Source: Candidatus Rifleibacteriota bacterium
GTDB lineage: Bacteria > Riflebacteria > Ozemobacteria > Ozemobacterales > Ozemobacteraceae
Direction of reading: 5' to 3'
DNA: 64,000 bases
NCBI GenBank assembly: GCA_029565415.1
Contig: JAKQOH010000139.1
Span: forward strand, 39,540 to 103,539
The notes under the pieces are model-generated. The model made no database searches. It saw only the letters and a list, made by a program, of their open reading frames with translations, and was not told the origin of the DNA. Positions 51,870 to 60,490 of the stretch are shown here, piece after piece; the first letter of the stretch is position 1; each line of letters opens with the position of its first letter. A program made the translations under genes and the position numbers.

Positions 51870-52337
51870 ATGCGCGACCGGAGATTCGTCGCCTCGCATC
51901 GAGGGGGGCCGCTGTTCATCGAAGATCACCGGCTGCTGGCCCTCTGGGCCGCAGAGTGTGCCGGCCGGGTCATCCGACGGTTCTGGAGGGATGACAATGA
52001 CCGGCGGCCCTCCGAGGCCGTGGCCGGCGCGGAAGCTTGGGCTCGTGGAGAGAATTCCGTCGGTATGGCACGGAAGCTGGCCGTTGCAGCGCATGCAGCC
52101 GCTCGGGAAGCGGGGGATGCCGCTTCCGCCGCTGGAGCGCGGGCGGCCGGTCACGCCGCCGGAACGGCTCACATGGCCGACCATTGTCTGGCGGCGGCAG
52201 AGTATGCGCTCAGGGCGGTCGAGCTCGGGGGAGGCGATGTCGGGAAGGAGCGTGCGTGGCAGGAGCAGCGGCTTCCCGACGCTGTCCGTGATCTCGTGGT
52301 ATCCGCCCGGACGCTCAAATGCGGGAGAAGAAGCTGA
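51870..52337 (+). CDS. Putative immunity protein (Imm-5-like)
   Basis: This is a 155-residue cytoplasmic helical protein. Its pattern matches the 'putative immunity protein' (Imm-5-like) family: LLALWAAECAGRVI, DDNDRRPSEAVAGAEAWARGE, and the Ala/His-rich AVAAHAAAREAGDAASAAGARAAGHAAGTAHM segment. The family name comes from computational toxin-immunity surveys. No toxin gene is nearby, so the role is uncertain. The ATG at 51870 has GGGGGG three to four bases upstream; a longer frame begins inside the preceding terminator and is rejected. Confidence 0.75.
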   Translation: MRDRRFVASHRGGPLFIEDHRLLALWAAECAGRVIRRFWRDDNDRRPSEAVAGAEAWARGENSVGMARKLAVAAHAAAREAGDAASAAGARAAGHAAGTAHMADHCLAAAEYALRAVELGGGDVGKERAWQEQRLPDAVRDLVVSARTLKCGRRS

Positions 52338-52355
52338 TTTCGATCCTGGTGGACG

Positions 52356-53384
52356 TCACTCTTTCCAGGAGGATACGATCTCCTGGAGGAGATCGGGGCG
52401 GTTCGTCATGATGCCCTTGACCCCGAGCCTGATGACTTCGCGCATCTCGCCGGGCTTGTCGAGGGTCCACGCGATGACGCCCTCGATCGGCGGCTCGCCC
52501 TTGTTGAAATTGTGGATGCGGGCGAGCTTCATGTCATACTGCAGGATCTTCTTGTAGATCGAGTACCCGTTCAGCGTCGCGACCGGTCGGCCGACGGCGC
52601 CCCAGCCGAGTTTCAGTTCGATTGCCCCGGCGACGGTCGAGAATTTTTTCCAGTTGACGATGACGACCCCGGGGAGCTCCTGATCGTGCAGAAGGGGCAG
52701 ATTCGATTCTGCCGCCAGCGGGGCGATTTCCGAGAGAATCGTGTGATAGGGCGACATGAGGATGACACGCTGTTCCAGGCCACGTTCGCGGATGGCTTTT
52801 GCAACGCGGGTGATCAGCGGCTTCACGAACTCGGTCTTCCCGTCGGGAATCTTGATGTCGAAGAAAACCCGCTTCAGTCGATCTTCTCCCGCCATCCAGG
52901 AGCAGAACTCCTCGATGGTGGGGATGCGTGCGGAAAGCTTGAGGCTGGTTCCCGACCGTTCCGTTCGCCACGTGTAGCCGAAATGCTCGCGGAGCTGGGC
53001 GAGGGTCAGCTCGGGAACGGGACGCCGCATGGAGTTGCCGATGTTCGGGTTGAACGGCCTCGCGAGAAGCCCCTGCTTGCCGGCCTGTCTGACGAGTGCC
53101 ACGGTGGAGTTGGGGCTCCAGTCGTGCCAGATAACGACCTCGCCGTCCTTCGTCAGGGAAAGATCCGTTTCGATGGCGTTCGCGCCGAGATCGAGGGCCT
53201 TCTTGAATCCGTCGAGGGTGTTTTCGACCGCGTGCAGGGGCGCACCCATATGGCCGATGATGAGAAAATCTTCCCCCGGGGCGCAGATACGCAGATCCTC
53301 GCCGGCCGCGAAAACGGCAGCCGATGTCGCGATGAGCAGCAGCACGATGAGGAACGTCCCGGAAATCGAGGTGCGATGCTTCAT
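52356..53384 (-). CDS. Exported glycerophosphodiester phosphodiesterase-family protein
   Basis: This protein has 342 residues with a signal peptide (about 1-28). The GDPD barrel is shown by LIIGHMGAPLHAVENTLDGF (His, with Met for the usual Arg of GHRG), AIETDLSLTKDGEVVIWHD (metal-binding Glu, Asp and catalytic His), and a C-terminal VIAWTLDKPGEMREVIRLGVKGIMTNRPD. Family members hydrolyse glycerophosphodiesters to glycerol 3-phosphate. The His-to-Arg change in the first motif may affect substrate phosphate binding. ATG 53384 has GAGGAG six bases upstream. Confidence 0.87.
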   Translation of the reverse strand: MKHRTSISGTFLIVLLLIATSAAVFAAGEDLRICAPGEDFLIIGHMGAPLHAVENTLDGFKKALDLGANAIETDLSLTKDGEVVIWHDWSPNSTVALVRQAGKQGLLARPFNPNIGNSMRRPVPELTLAQLREHFGYTWRTERSGTSLKLSARIPTIEEFCSWMAGEDRLKRVFFDIKIPDGKTEFVKPLITRVAKAIRERGLEQRVILMSPYHTILSEIAPLAAESNLPLLHDQELPGVVIVNWKKFSTVAGAIELKLGWGAVGRPVATLNGYSIYKKILQYDMKLARIHNFNKGEPPIEGVIAWTLDKPGEMREVIRLGVKGIMTNRPDLLQEIVSSWKE

Positions 53385-53498
53385 ACACAACTCCTCGTGA
53401 AGACGATGGATCAGCCTTATCTGACAAGTATACCCGGGTATTCCCCCCTATTAGGAGAGACTGGCTCGATCGGGCTTTCCGAGGTGCCTGACGGAGGG

Positions 53499-54731
53499 CT
53501 AGCGGGTAGCCGGAGCGGACAGCCGGCCTTCCTCGATCAGGCTGATGAGCCGGAGGACGAGTTCCGTGAAGCCCTTCGTGTCGACCTCGCGCGCGGGGTC
53601 GTTGATGGTTGCGGAAAGGGCGTAGGTCGGCGAGGCGGGGGCTTTCTGCAGGGCCAGGGTGTAGTTCAGCACGCCGGGCTCGGAGCCGCCCTTGAACGCC
53701 ACGCGGTGCCACCGGCTCTTCTCGACGAGCCCCGGATTGATGCCCGTGGCGGGGTGCGCGCGCAGCTCGTGGATCACCCGGCACAGCTCGTCCGTCGTGA
53801 CGAACCATTCGATGCTGTCGATGAACGCCGGATCTTTCGGAATATCCGAGAAGGAGACGCTTGCCGTGCCGAGGGTGGCCAGCATCTCACGGCGCTTTTC
53901 GGGGCCGGCCTTCGCGAACGTCTCGGCACGGGCCTTGTCCGGCGTGAATTTGAGCCGGAACATCTCCATCGTGGTCAGGAACGGCCGCATCCGCCCGGGG
54001 GCGACGGCTTCGACGGCTTCGCGTCCGAGAATCGCGATGAGGTGGTCGGTCGCCGTGTTGTCGCTCATCGAGATCATCAGGTTGGCCAGGGTGGCGAGGG
54101 TGACGGGGGTGCTTGCGGGCCAATCCTGGCAGATGCCCGTCGGGAGCGTTTTCAGGGCAGGGTCCAGCCGGGCCACCGTTTCGGGAAACAGGCGGCCGGC
54201 CGTCGATGCCGTCTCCAGCGCTTTCAGGACGTACAGCTTGAAGGCCGAACCGACGGCCAGGGGCCGGTCGGGCTCGAGGGCGAACAGGCGCTCCGCATCG
54301 TCGCGGCGAACGGTCACCGAAACCGTGCCCGGGAGGTTCCCGAACTCGGCGGCGAGCGTCGCGGGATCATCGTTGAAGAGGCTCCAGGCGCCGAACCAGA
54401 TCATATCGACTTTTCCATTTGCATCGATATGGATCTTGCATGGCGCTTTGCCTCGCGAGAAGAGAAGGTCGCAGGACCCGTCCCGGACAGCCGCTTCCCG
54501 CAGCTCACCCAGTTTCCCGCGGTACAGATCGCGGATCTCGTCCAGCTTCGCTGCCGGTGCCAGCTTCAGCAGGCTTTCGGCGAACACGGCGTCGTGGTCC
54601 TTCACGTCGCCGGCAAAAAACATTTTCAGGACGGCGGATTCCCGTGTTCCCGGGGCTTCGGCGGAAGAGGCCGACGTGGCGACGCAGAGCAGGATGGCAA
54701 CGAGGAGCATCAGGTGGCGGAGCCGGTTCAT
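53499..54731 (-). CDS. Exported serine hydrolase, class A beta-lactamase-like
   Basis: This protein has 410 residues with a signal peptide (about 1-24). An N-terminal helical domain of about 110 residues precedes the penicillin-recognising fold. The active-site triad motifs are complete: SAFK (S-x-x-K, near residue 162), SDN in ISMSDNTATDHL, and KGG in AFKGGSEPGV replacing KTG. The two-domain layout resembles ORF12-type hydrolases (clavam clusters) and related esterases more than true beta-lactamases. It lies four bases after the AlbA-domain gene and is probably co-transcribed. Activity on beta-lactams is not implied. Confidence 0.85.
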   Translation of the reverse strand: MNRLRHLMLLVAILLCVATSASSAEAPGTRESAVLKMFFAGDVKDHDAVFAESLLKLAPAAKLDEIRDLYRGKLGELREAAVRDGSCDLLFSRGKAPCKIHIDANGKVDMIWFGAWSLFNDDPATLAAEFGNLPGTVSVTVRRDDAERLFALEPDRPLAVGSAFKLYVLKALETASTAGRLFPETVARLDPALKTLPTGICQDWPASTPVTLATLANLMISMSDNTATDHLIAILGREAVEAVAPGRMRPFLTTMEMFRLKFTPDKARAETFAKAGPEKRREMLATLGTASVSFSDIPKDPAFIDSIEWFVTTDELCRVIHELRAHPATGINPGLVEKSRWHRVAFKGGSEPGVLNYTLALQKAPASPTYALSATINDPAREVDTKGFTELVLRLISLIEEGRLSAPATR

Positions 54732-54735
54732 CGGT

Positions 54736-55758
54736 TCATTCCTCTCCGAAAAGGATCGGGGCGATTTCGGTCAGATCGGCGGAGGGCCGGGACGCCTGGC
54801 ACTGCATGTAGGCCCGGTGAATCTGGTCGGGTGCCGCCTCGATCAGGAGTTCGTGCACCGAATCCCCGTCGCAGCCGAAGCTGCCGCGGAAAGCGAAGCC
54901 GGACTCGAAGGGGGGCTTGAGGGCCAGGCTGATCGAGAGGGGGATCGAATAGGCTCCGGGCGGGATCCGCAGCTCGCTCTGCGAGATCAGGGAAACGTGC
55001 GTGCCGAACGAAACCTTGCCCGTCCATTCCGCCGATTCGCCCGGCATCAGTTGGGCGGAGCAGTTTGGTCCGGGGGTTTCCATACTGCCGGAAATAAAAA
55101 TATCCCTTCCGATGCCGCGCCCCGTGTTTTTGAGCAGGACCGAAAGATTGCACTCGAGGAACTCCCCTTTGACGAGGGTTTTTCCATAGAGTTTGCGATA
55201 CGTGATGCGGGGCTGCGGCCGTTTGCCGAACATGCCGGCGAGAACGGCGTGCGGGACGGGCATGAAATCCGACCCGGCCCGCATGTAATACTGCACCTTG
55301 CGCACGACCTGGTGCGGGGCGAGGTCGCTCTGCGGAATGAGCGACACGACGAAGCCCTCCCCGGTGACGGGGTCGACGATCGCGTGCAGGCTCACGTTCG
55401 GCACGGGGGGGATGGTGAGCCCTGAAACGGCCCCCTGGAGCAGGCTGAGGAATTTGAGCGGATCGCTGATGGGGACGACGCGCGAGGCGACATCCCCGAA
55501 AGAGGAGGCGCGGCAGTCGATGCCCCAGACGATCACGCCGCCTTCGGCGTTGGCGAAGCCCGAGAGCGCTTTGCCGAAATTGTCGCGGTCGTGGTCCGAC
55601 AGTTTGCGGCCCCGGCCGTTGTCGCTGGACCGCTTGAAATCCAAAAACAGCTCTTCGGATTTGCGGTTGTCGATGAACTCCTGAATGCCGGCCAGGCCGT
55701 CCGTGACGAGCTTGTCGAAGATTTCCCGCGCCCTGCTGATGGTTCCGATATCGTTCAT
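54736..55758 (-). CDS. AlbA_2 (Schlafen-type) DNA-binding domain protein
   Basis: This is a 340-residue cytoplasmic protein. The N-terminal half is an AlbA_2/divergent AAA-associated domain: EELFLDFKRSSDN, NFGKALSGFANAEGGVIVWGID, SLIPQSDLAPHQV and YYMRAGSDFMPVPHAVL, typical of Schlafen-like predicted nucleic-acid-binding proteins. The C-terminal half is a beta-sandwich of unknown type. Such domains occur in transcription regulators and in some defence proteins. ATG 55758 follows GGGAG by six bases. Its pairing with an exported hydrolase is unexplained. Confidence 0.82.
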   Translation of the reverse strand: MNDIGTISRAREIFDKLVTDGLAGIQEFIDNRKSEELFLDFKRSSDNGRGRKLSDHDRDNFGKALSGFANAEGGVIVWGIDCRASSFGDVASRVVPISDPLKFLSLLQGAVSGLTIPPVPNVSLHAIVDPVTGEGFVVSLIPQSDLAPHQVVRKVQYYMRAGSDFMPVPHAVLAGMFGKRPQPRITYRKLYGKTLVKGEFLECNLSVLLKNTGRGIGRDIFISGSMETPGPNCSAQLMPGESAEWTGKVSFGTHVSLISQSELRIPPGAYSIPLSISLALKPPFESGFAFRGSFGCDGDSVHELLIEAAPDQIHRAYMQCQASRPSADLTEIAPILFGEE

Positions 55759-55879
55759 GGCTTGCTCCCGGGGCATTCTACCACCCCCGCTGCTTTCGGA
55801 GAAGAAAACCCGACCCGCAGGATGCGGGAAGTGGGCCGGCGGCGCCCGGATGGCGCAGTCCAGCCGGACCCGGCCGGCC

Positions 55880-56518
55880 TCACGGGGCGGGCTGGGCGAA
55901 AGGGGGCCGATACCCGTTCCGGAAGGTGAAACTCTGGTGCCGGGAACGGTAGAACTCCAGGCCCAGCAGGCCGATGCGCGTGTCGATATGGATCGGAGCC
56001 CCCTTGTTCAGCTTCAGCCCCGTCGTTCTATCTATATCGAGGACGATAATTTTCCCCTTCTCGTCCCAGGAGTCGACGACGAGCTGGTGCGTTTCGGATG
56101 AGCCGCCGCTTTTCGTCCGGGAAACATGCCGGGTGATATCGATCACCGTCGTGTCGCGGCCGACGCTTTTGAGCGGTATCAGGCCGTTGAGGGTGAGGAT
56201 CGAGACATAGGCGACCAGAAGGCTGAACACGACGTTGGCGAGCACATCGCCGAGGGAAACCGTCTTCAGCCTCGAGAAATCGCCCGGGGAGAGGTCCGCA
56301 AGCCGGACCGGCCGGCCGAACTTGGTGGTGCCGGTGAGGGCCTCATACGCGGTGAGCAGGAGACCGAAGATCCCGGCAAGGACCAGGATCGATCTGGGAA
56401 ACGGGCGGATCAGGGTGAACCCGAACCAGAAATGATTCAGAGCGAACAGCAGGAGCGCCGGGATCACGACGGCCCTGACAACGAACGCCGGGGACTTGGT
56501 GCCCCGGCTATCTGCCAT
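55880..56518 (-). CDS. Membrane protein of unknown function
   Basis: This protein has 212 residues with three to four membrane helices (about 12-32, 42-60, 92-115), then a soluble C-terminal region of about 95 residues. That region is beta-rich and charged (VIDITRHVSRTKSGGSSETHQLVVDSWDEKGKIIVLDIDR). The gene starts 11 bases inside the end of the thioredoxin-like gene, so translation is coupled. No family is recognised. Confidence 0.7.
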   Translation of the reverse strand: MADSRGTKSPAFVVRAVVIPALLLFALNHFWFGFTLIRPFPRSILVLAGIFGLLLTAYEALTGTTKFGRPVRLADLSPGDFSRLKTVSLGDVLANVVFSLLVAYVSILTLNGLIPLKSVGRDTTVIDITRHVSRTKSGGSSETHQLVVDSWDEKGKIIVLDIDRTTGLKLNKGAPIHIDTRIGLLGLEFYRSRHQSFTFRNGYRPPFAQPAP

Positions 56519-57530
56519 CGCCAGACCCGGTGCCGAGCCGCTCCTTCAGAATCTTCGCGAGTCCGCCGTCACGGAGGGATTCACCGAAGGCGATGACCTG
56601 CCCGGCGCCGTCGAGAAGATACATGGCGGGAATCGACTGGATGGCATAGGCCGCTCCGACATCGCTTTCCCAGCCTTTCCCATCGAAATACTGGGGCCAG
56701 GCGATGTGATGTTCGCCAATATATTTGTTCAGCTCGGCCCGCTCCTGGTCGAGGGAGATGCCGACGATCGCAAAGCCCTTATCCCGGTAGGTGTCGTATG
56801 CGGCCGTGAGATGCGGCAGCTCGGCCTTACAGGGACCGCACCAGGTCGCCCAGAAATCGACGAGGAGGAGTTTCCCGCGGAAGCGCTCGAGGGAAAGCGG
56901 CTTTCCGTCGAGAGTCGTCTTGCCAGCCGGGAACGGAGGGAAGGCGAGGCCGACCGGGTTGAGGAAGAAGGGGTTGAGCAGTCGTTTCGCTCCGGCCATC
57001 AGATCTGCCGGGCCGCTGGCGGCGATTCCCCGGAGGCGCTCCATCGTGAGGGGGGAGGGCGCGGTGCCATTCTGGACGAGCGCCTGGGCGACGGACACGA
57101 CCATGTCGTCCCCGACATCCCCCTCCCAGTTTTCGGTGAGGGCTTCCACCCAGGCAAGCTGGCCGGTGGAGGCGAACAGGCCGAGCTGGGTGAAGTCGAG
57201 GAACAGCCGATGTTCCGGCTTCTCGAGGGTCAGGCGGAATTCTTCGCATTTCTTCTTGACGGGCTCGAGGCGACGGCCCAGTTCGAGCCGGTAGGCTTCG
57301 TCATCCTTCAGGCTGATGATTCCTGCCTTTGCCTCGGCTTCCAGCCCTTTCTGGATTTGTTCGACCATCTGCTGAAGGACGGTGTCGCGAAATCTGGCGA
57401 CCGGTCCGGACTCATTCATCTCCAGCTCGTCGAGATCTGCCCGGTTCGCCCTCTCCCGTTCGGCCTGGACGGGAAGAAGCGATGCGAGCGACAGAGCCGC
57501 GATCAGCAGGGGGAGCTTCAGGGCGCGCAT
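56508..57530 (-). CDS. TlpA-type thioredoxin-fold protein, exported
   Basis: This protein has 340 residues. A signal peptide (1-23) is followed by an N-terminal helical domain of about 165 residues of unknown family. A TlpA/AhpC-type thioredoxin domain (about 190-335) carries FWATWCGPCKAELPHL (redox pair C-G-P-C) and a cis-Pro region SIPAMYLLDGAG. It acts in the periplasm to reduce disulphides or cytochrome c apoproteins. ATG 57530 has GGAGG seven bases upstream. It is overlapped by the membrane protein gene after it. Confidence 0.9.
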   Translation of the reverse strand: MRALKLPLLIAALSLASLLPVQAERERANRADLDELEMNESGPVARFRDTVLQQMVEQIQKGLEAEAKAGIISLKDDEAYRLELGRRLEPVKKKCEEFRLTLEKPEHRLFLDFTQLGLFASTGQLAWVEALTENWEGDVGDDMVVSVAQALVQNGTAPSPLTMERLRGIAASGPADLMAGAKRLLNPFFLNPVGLAFPPFPAGKTTLDGKPLSLERFRGKLLLVDFWATWCGPCKAELPHLTAAYDTYRDKGFAIVGISLDQERAELNKYIGEHHIAWPQYFDGKGWESDVGAAYAIQSIPAMYLLDGAGQVIAFGESLRDGGLAKILKERLGTGSGDGR

Positions 57531-57598
57531 GGGGGAACCTCCGGTTTCGGCGGTTGGGGCGAGGTCTGGGGACAGCATAGATACCCTCGCCGTGCGAG

Positions 57599-58222
57599 TC
57601 AAGGACCCGGCTCGAGGGTGGCGATCGTTTCCCTCGCGATGTCGGCGAATATCCCGGAAGCGTTCGGGCGAACTGCTTTCCAGAGGGCGAGAGAGCGTCT
57701 CGCCCGTTCGGGAAGGATGCGGCCCTGGAAGCTGGACTCGGTCCGTTCGATCCATTTCGGGAAGTGTGCCGTGCCGGGGATGCGCTCGGTGATGAAGAAC
57801 CCGTCCCGGGCGAGGAGGAAAAACTCCAGGAGCCGGCTGTCGGGATGACACCGTTCAATAAAAGCTGGTATATTTATGCCGATATTGTCGGATTCTCCGA
57901 GAACGAACAGGTCTATGGCCGGCCTGCATCGCTCGGTGAAGGCATCCATCTCCCGGTAATTCCCGTAGATGATTGCGGCTTCCCGGGCGCTTTCGAGGGA
58001 TTGCCCGAGCGCGGGATCCCGCAGGATCTCCACGGCCTTCACGAAGCACCCTTCCAGGAGAGGTTCCGGCATCGATGCCACGCGGCTTCTGAAGACCCGA
58101 TTGAGCGAGTCGATCTCGTGCCAGATCCGCGCGGTGGCCGGTGAGTCCTCTGCCGCGGCGGGAAACACCCCCAGGGCCAGCGCAAGGAACAGCAGCGGGA
58201 GGGTTTTCATCGGGCGCGTCAC
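57599..58222 (-). CDS. Exported protein of unknown function
   Basis: This protein has 207 residues from a GTG at 58222, which overlaps the preceding stop by four bases (GTGA). An ATG four codons later is equally possible and gives a cleaner signal peptide (MKTLPLLFLALALGVFPAAA). The mature part is helical with paired Cys residues (LLEGCFVKAVEI, FTERCRPAIDL, FIERCHPDS). Codons at 57853-57890 are A+T-rich. Coupling to the DUF6599 gene suggests a shared role. No family is recognised. Confidence 0.68.
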   Translation of the reverse strand: MTRPMKTLPLLFLALALGVFPAAAEDSPATARIWHEIDSLNRVFRSRVASMPEPLLEGCFVKAVEILRDPALGQSLESAREAAIIYGNYREMDAFTERCRPAIDLFVLGESDNIGINIPAFIERCHPDSRLLEFFLLARDGFFITERIPGTAHFPKWIERTESSFQGRILPERARRSLALWKAVRPNASGIFADIARETIATLEPGP

Positions 58223-59169
58223 GGGGCGGGGCTTTCCACGCGGGAGATCCAGCGTTCGAGCAGCTCGGCGGCTTTTGCCGGGTCATCCGCTTTCGCGATG
58301 CCGAAGAGTCGGCTGCCGGATTGCCGGATGATCACGTTTTTGTAAAGGGGGTCCTGCACGGACAACGCGTCATGGGTGCCTGAGGCGGAAGGTGCGGCGG
58401 GCTTGCCACCCGGCTGAAGCCCCGAAGCCGCGTAGGCGTCGAGGCAGGCCGCAGCCGAGGCGGGGGAGTCGGTGAAAACCACAAACAGCTTGACCGGCTT
58501 CCCGTCCAGGGTTGCATCCGCCGTGAGTCCGCGGGGAAAAAATCGATAGCCCAGCAGGCTTTGCGTCACGAACTGCTCGGTGCGGGGGACCGATTCCCCT
58601 GCGCGGATGATGGCGAGCTCAGACGGCCAGGAAGCCGGTGACGGGAGCTTCGCCGCGGCCGCGTTCGCGCAGCTCTGCAGGACGTCTCTCGTCGGATGGA
58701 CCCTGCCGGATGAGGTGATGCGGACGAAATACCGGTCCTGGAAGAATGACACCTGGGTGTCCGAGCTCTCGCCCTCGACCCCGGGGCCCGTCGGCAGGGC
58801 CTCGGGATTGCGGTACCTCGAGTAGATGCCGAATGCATCCAGCGGTGAACCCATCCGGTAGATATCGACCGCGACTCCGGATTTTGGTGTATTCATGTCG
58901 ATATAATATCCGGCGACGGCTTCTTCGAATCCGTAAGGAAGATACAGCTCCGCTTCCCCGTTGATATGCTCATACAGCGTGTCACGACCGAATGTTTCGG
59001 GCGTGCCATCGACCTTCCAGCCGGGGTGGAACCCCTCGTCCGGGAGACAGGCGGCGAGGGCCGTCTCCGTTGCCTGGGCGATACAGGGCGCGCCGCCGGC
59101 CAGGAGGAGAAAAAGAAGGGCCACCGTCGCGGTTGTGCGGAGAAGCGGGAAATGCCGGAATTGCTTCAT
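58219..59169 (-). CDS. DUF6599-family exported protein
   Basis: This protein has 316 residues with a signal peptide (about 1-32). The DUF6599 pattern is visible: LPDEGFHPGWKVDGTPETF, TLYEHINGEAELYLPYGFEE, VDIYRMGSPLDAFGIYSRYR, YFVRITSS and a C-terminal FGIAKADDP segment. The family has no established function. It starts seven bases after an Fe-S aldo/keto reductase gene and overlaps the following gene, in a compact run of exported proteins. Confidence 0.75.
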   Translation of the reverse strand: MKQFRHFPLLRTTATVALLFLLLAGGAPCIAQATETALAACLPDEGFHPGWKVDGTPETFGRDTLYEHINGEAELYLPYGFEEAVAGYYIDMNTPKSGVAVDIYRMGSPLDAFGIYSRYRNPEALPTGPGVEGESSDTQVSFFQDRYFVRITSSGRVHPTRDVLQSCANAAAAKLPSPASWPSELAIIRAGESVPRTEQFVTQSLLGYRFFPRGLTADATLDGKPVKLFVVFTDSPASAAACLDAYAASGLQPGGKPAAPSASGTHDALSVQDPLYKNVIIRQSGSRLFGIAKADDPAKAAELLERWISRVESPAP

Positions 59170-59176
59170 GATGCCG

Positions 59177-60334
59177 TCATCCCAGGAGCGCACGGGCCGC
59201 GCTCATCCGAGAGGCGATATCGAGGCCGTGGGCGCAGGTCGCCACGCAGCCCGGACAGCCGGCACAGGTGCGGGCCGTGGCTTCCGGATCGAGTCCGTCA
59301 TAGGTGGCGCGAGCCAGTTCAAGGCTTCCATAGCCTTCGGCATACATCAGGCTGCGGTTGACGACGCTGATCGCGACGCGGTTCGGGCAGGTTGGTTCGC
59401 AGCGGGCGCAGAGCCGGCAGTAGTAGCCGCTCACGGCCTTGGAATACCGTTCGAGCCGCTCGATGTCTGCCGATGAGAGTTTCATCCCCATGACCGACAG
59501 GTCCTCTTTGAGCATCGCCATGTCCCGCATACCGGGAATCGTGGTTGCGACGTTCGTATCCGCGAGCACCCACCGGAGGGCCGCCTGGTGCTGGGTCGTG
59601 GTGTCTCCTGCCGGGACCTGGTAGCCCCCCATCTGCGTCTTCATCGCGATGATCCCGATGCCGGCAGAAGCGGCCCGGGCGATGGCCGTCTTCAGCTCGG
59701 GCGGGCTCTGGAAATTGTAGGCGACGAGAACCGTGTCGAAGAACTTGTCGGGATCGTCGACCACGGCATTGATGACGTCGGCCTGGTCGGTGTGGGTCGT
59801 CACCCCGAAGAACCGCACCTTGCCTTCCTTGCGCAGGCCGGCGAGCGCCGCGCGCACGTTCCGGTCGAGAAGGCGGTCCCGGTTCGCGTTCGTGACGTTG
59901 TGGAGCTGGATGATGTCGATGTGGTCCGTCTTCAGGCTGGCGAGGCTCGTCTCGACATCGTCGATGATCGCCTCGGGGGTGACGGATTTCCCTTTCGTCT
60001 TGGTCGCGAGGATCACCTTGTCGCGCCGGCCCGTGAGGGCCTTGCCGACGATCTCCTCGTTGCGGCCGTTCATGTAGACACGCGCCGTGTCGAGGTAGTT
60101 GATTCCCATGTCGATCCCCGCCCCGATCACCTCGGGCTCGGGCGTGAGCATGGCGCCGAACCCGACGATCGTCACCTGGAGCTTGGTGCGGCCCAGGGTG
60201 CGGTACACGGGAACCGGGGGAAATGCGTCGGCCGCCGTTCCGGATGCCGGCGCGGCACCGTCGAGACGGCTCAATCCCGTGGCCAGGGCGGCCGTTCCCA
60301 GAGCGGTCAGCTTCAGAAAATCTCTGCGTTTCAT
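59177..60334 (-). CDS. Tat-exported aldo/keto reductase with C-terminal iron-sulphur domain
   Basis: This protein has 385 residues. The N-terminus MKRRDFLKLTALGTAALATG is a twin-arginine (Tat) signal, so the folded, cofactor-loaded enzyme is exported. The AKR barrel (about 45-300) has the catalytic tetrad: Asp and Tyr in YLDTARVYMNGRNEE, Lys in LATKTKG and His in IQLHNV. The C-terminal 90 residues carry two cysteine clusters (CRLCARCEPTCP and CAGCPGCVATCAHGLD) for ferredoxin-like Fe-S centres. Electrons may pass between the clusters and the barrel. It heads the run that includes DUF6599. SD GAGAGGAGAG is upstream. Confidence 0.9.
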   Translation of the reverse strand: MKRRDFLKLTALGTAALATGLSRLDGAAPASGTAADAFPPVPVYRTLGRTKLQVTIVGFGAMLTPEPEVIGAGIDMGINYLDTARVYMNGRNEEIVGKALTGRRDKVILATKTKGKSVTPEAIIDDVETSLASLKTDHIDIIQLHNVTNANRDRLLDRNVRAALAGLRKEGKVRFFGVTTHTDQADVINAVVDDPDKFFDTVLVAYNFQSPPELKTAIARAASAGIGIIAMKTQMGGYQVPAGDTTTQHQAALRWVLADTNVATTIPGMRDMAMLKEDLSVMGMKLSSADIERLERYSKAVSGYYCRLCARCEPTCPNRVAISVVNRSLMYAEGYGSLELARATYDGLDPEATARTCAGCPGCVATCAHGLDIASRMSAARALLG

Positions 60335-60490
60335 GCGGCTCTCCTCTCATCGCGGCGCTCCGGCGCCGTCGTGTCATTTTAGCATGCCCACCTGCCGGAT
60401 TCCCACCGCCGCTTCCCTCCCGTGCGCCTGGCCCGGCTGGCCGGAAGTCTGGACGGGATCGGGGAAAGCTGGTATCATGCACGCTCCGAT

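Noticed and set aside
60380..60490. yybP-ykoY manganese riboswitch before mntP
   Set aside because: mntP genes often have one, but no matching conserved loops or stem pattern can be seen in the short upstream region.
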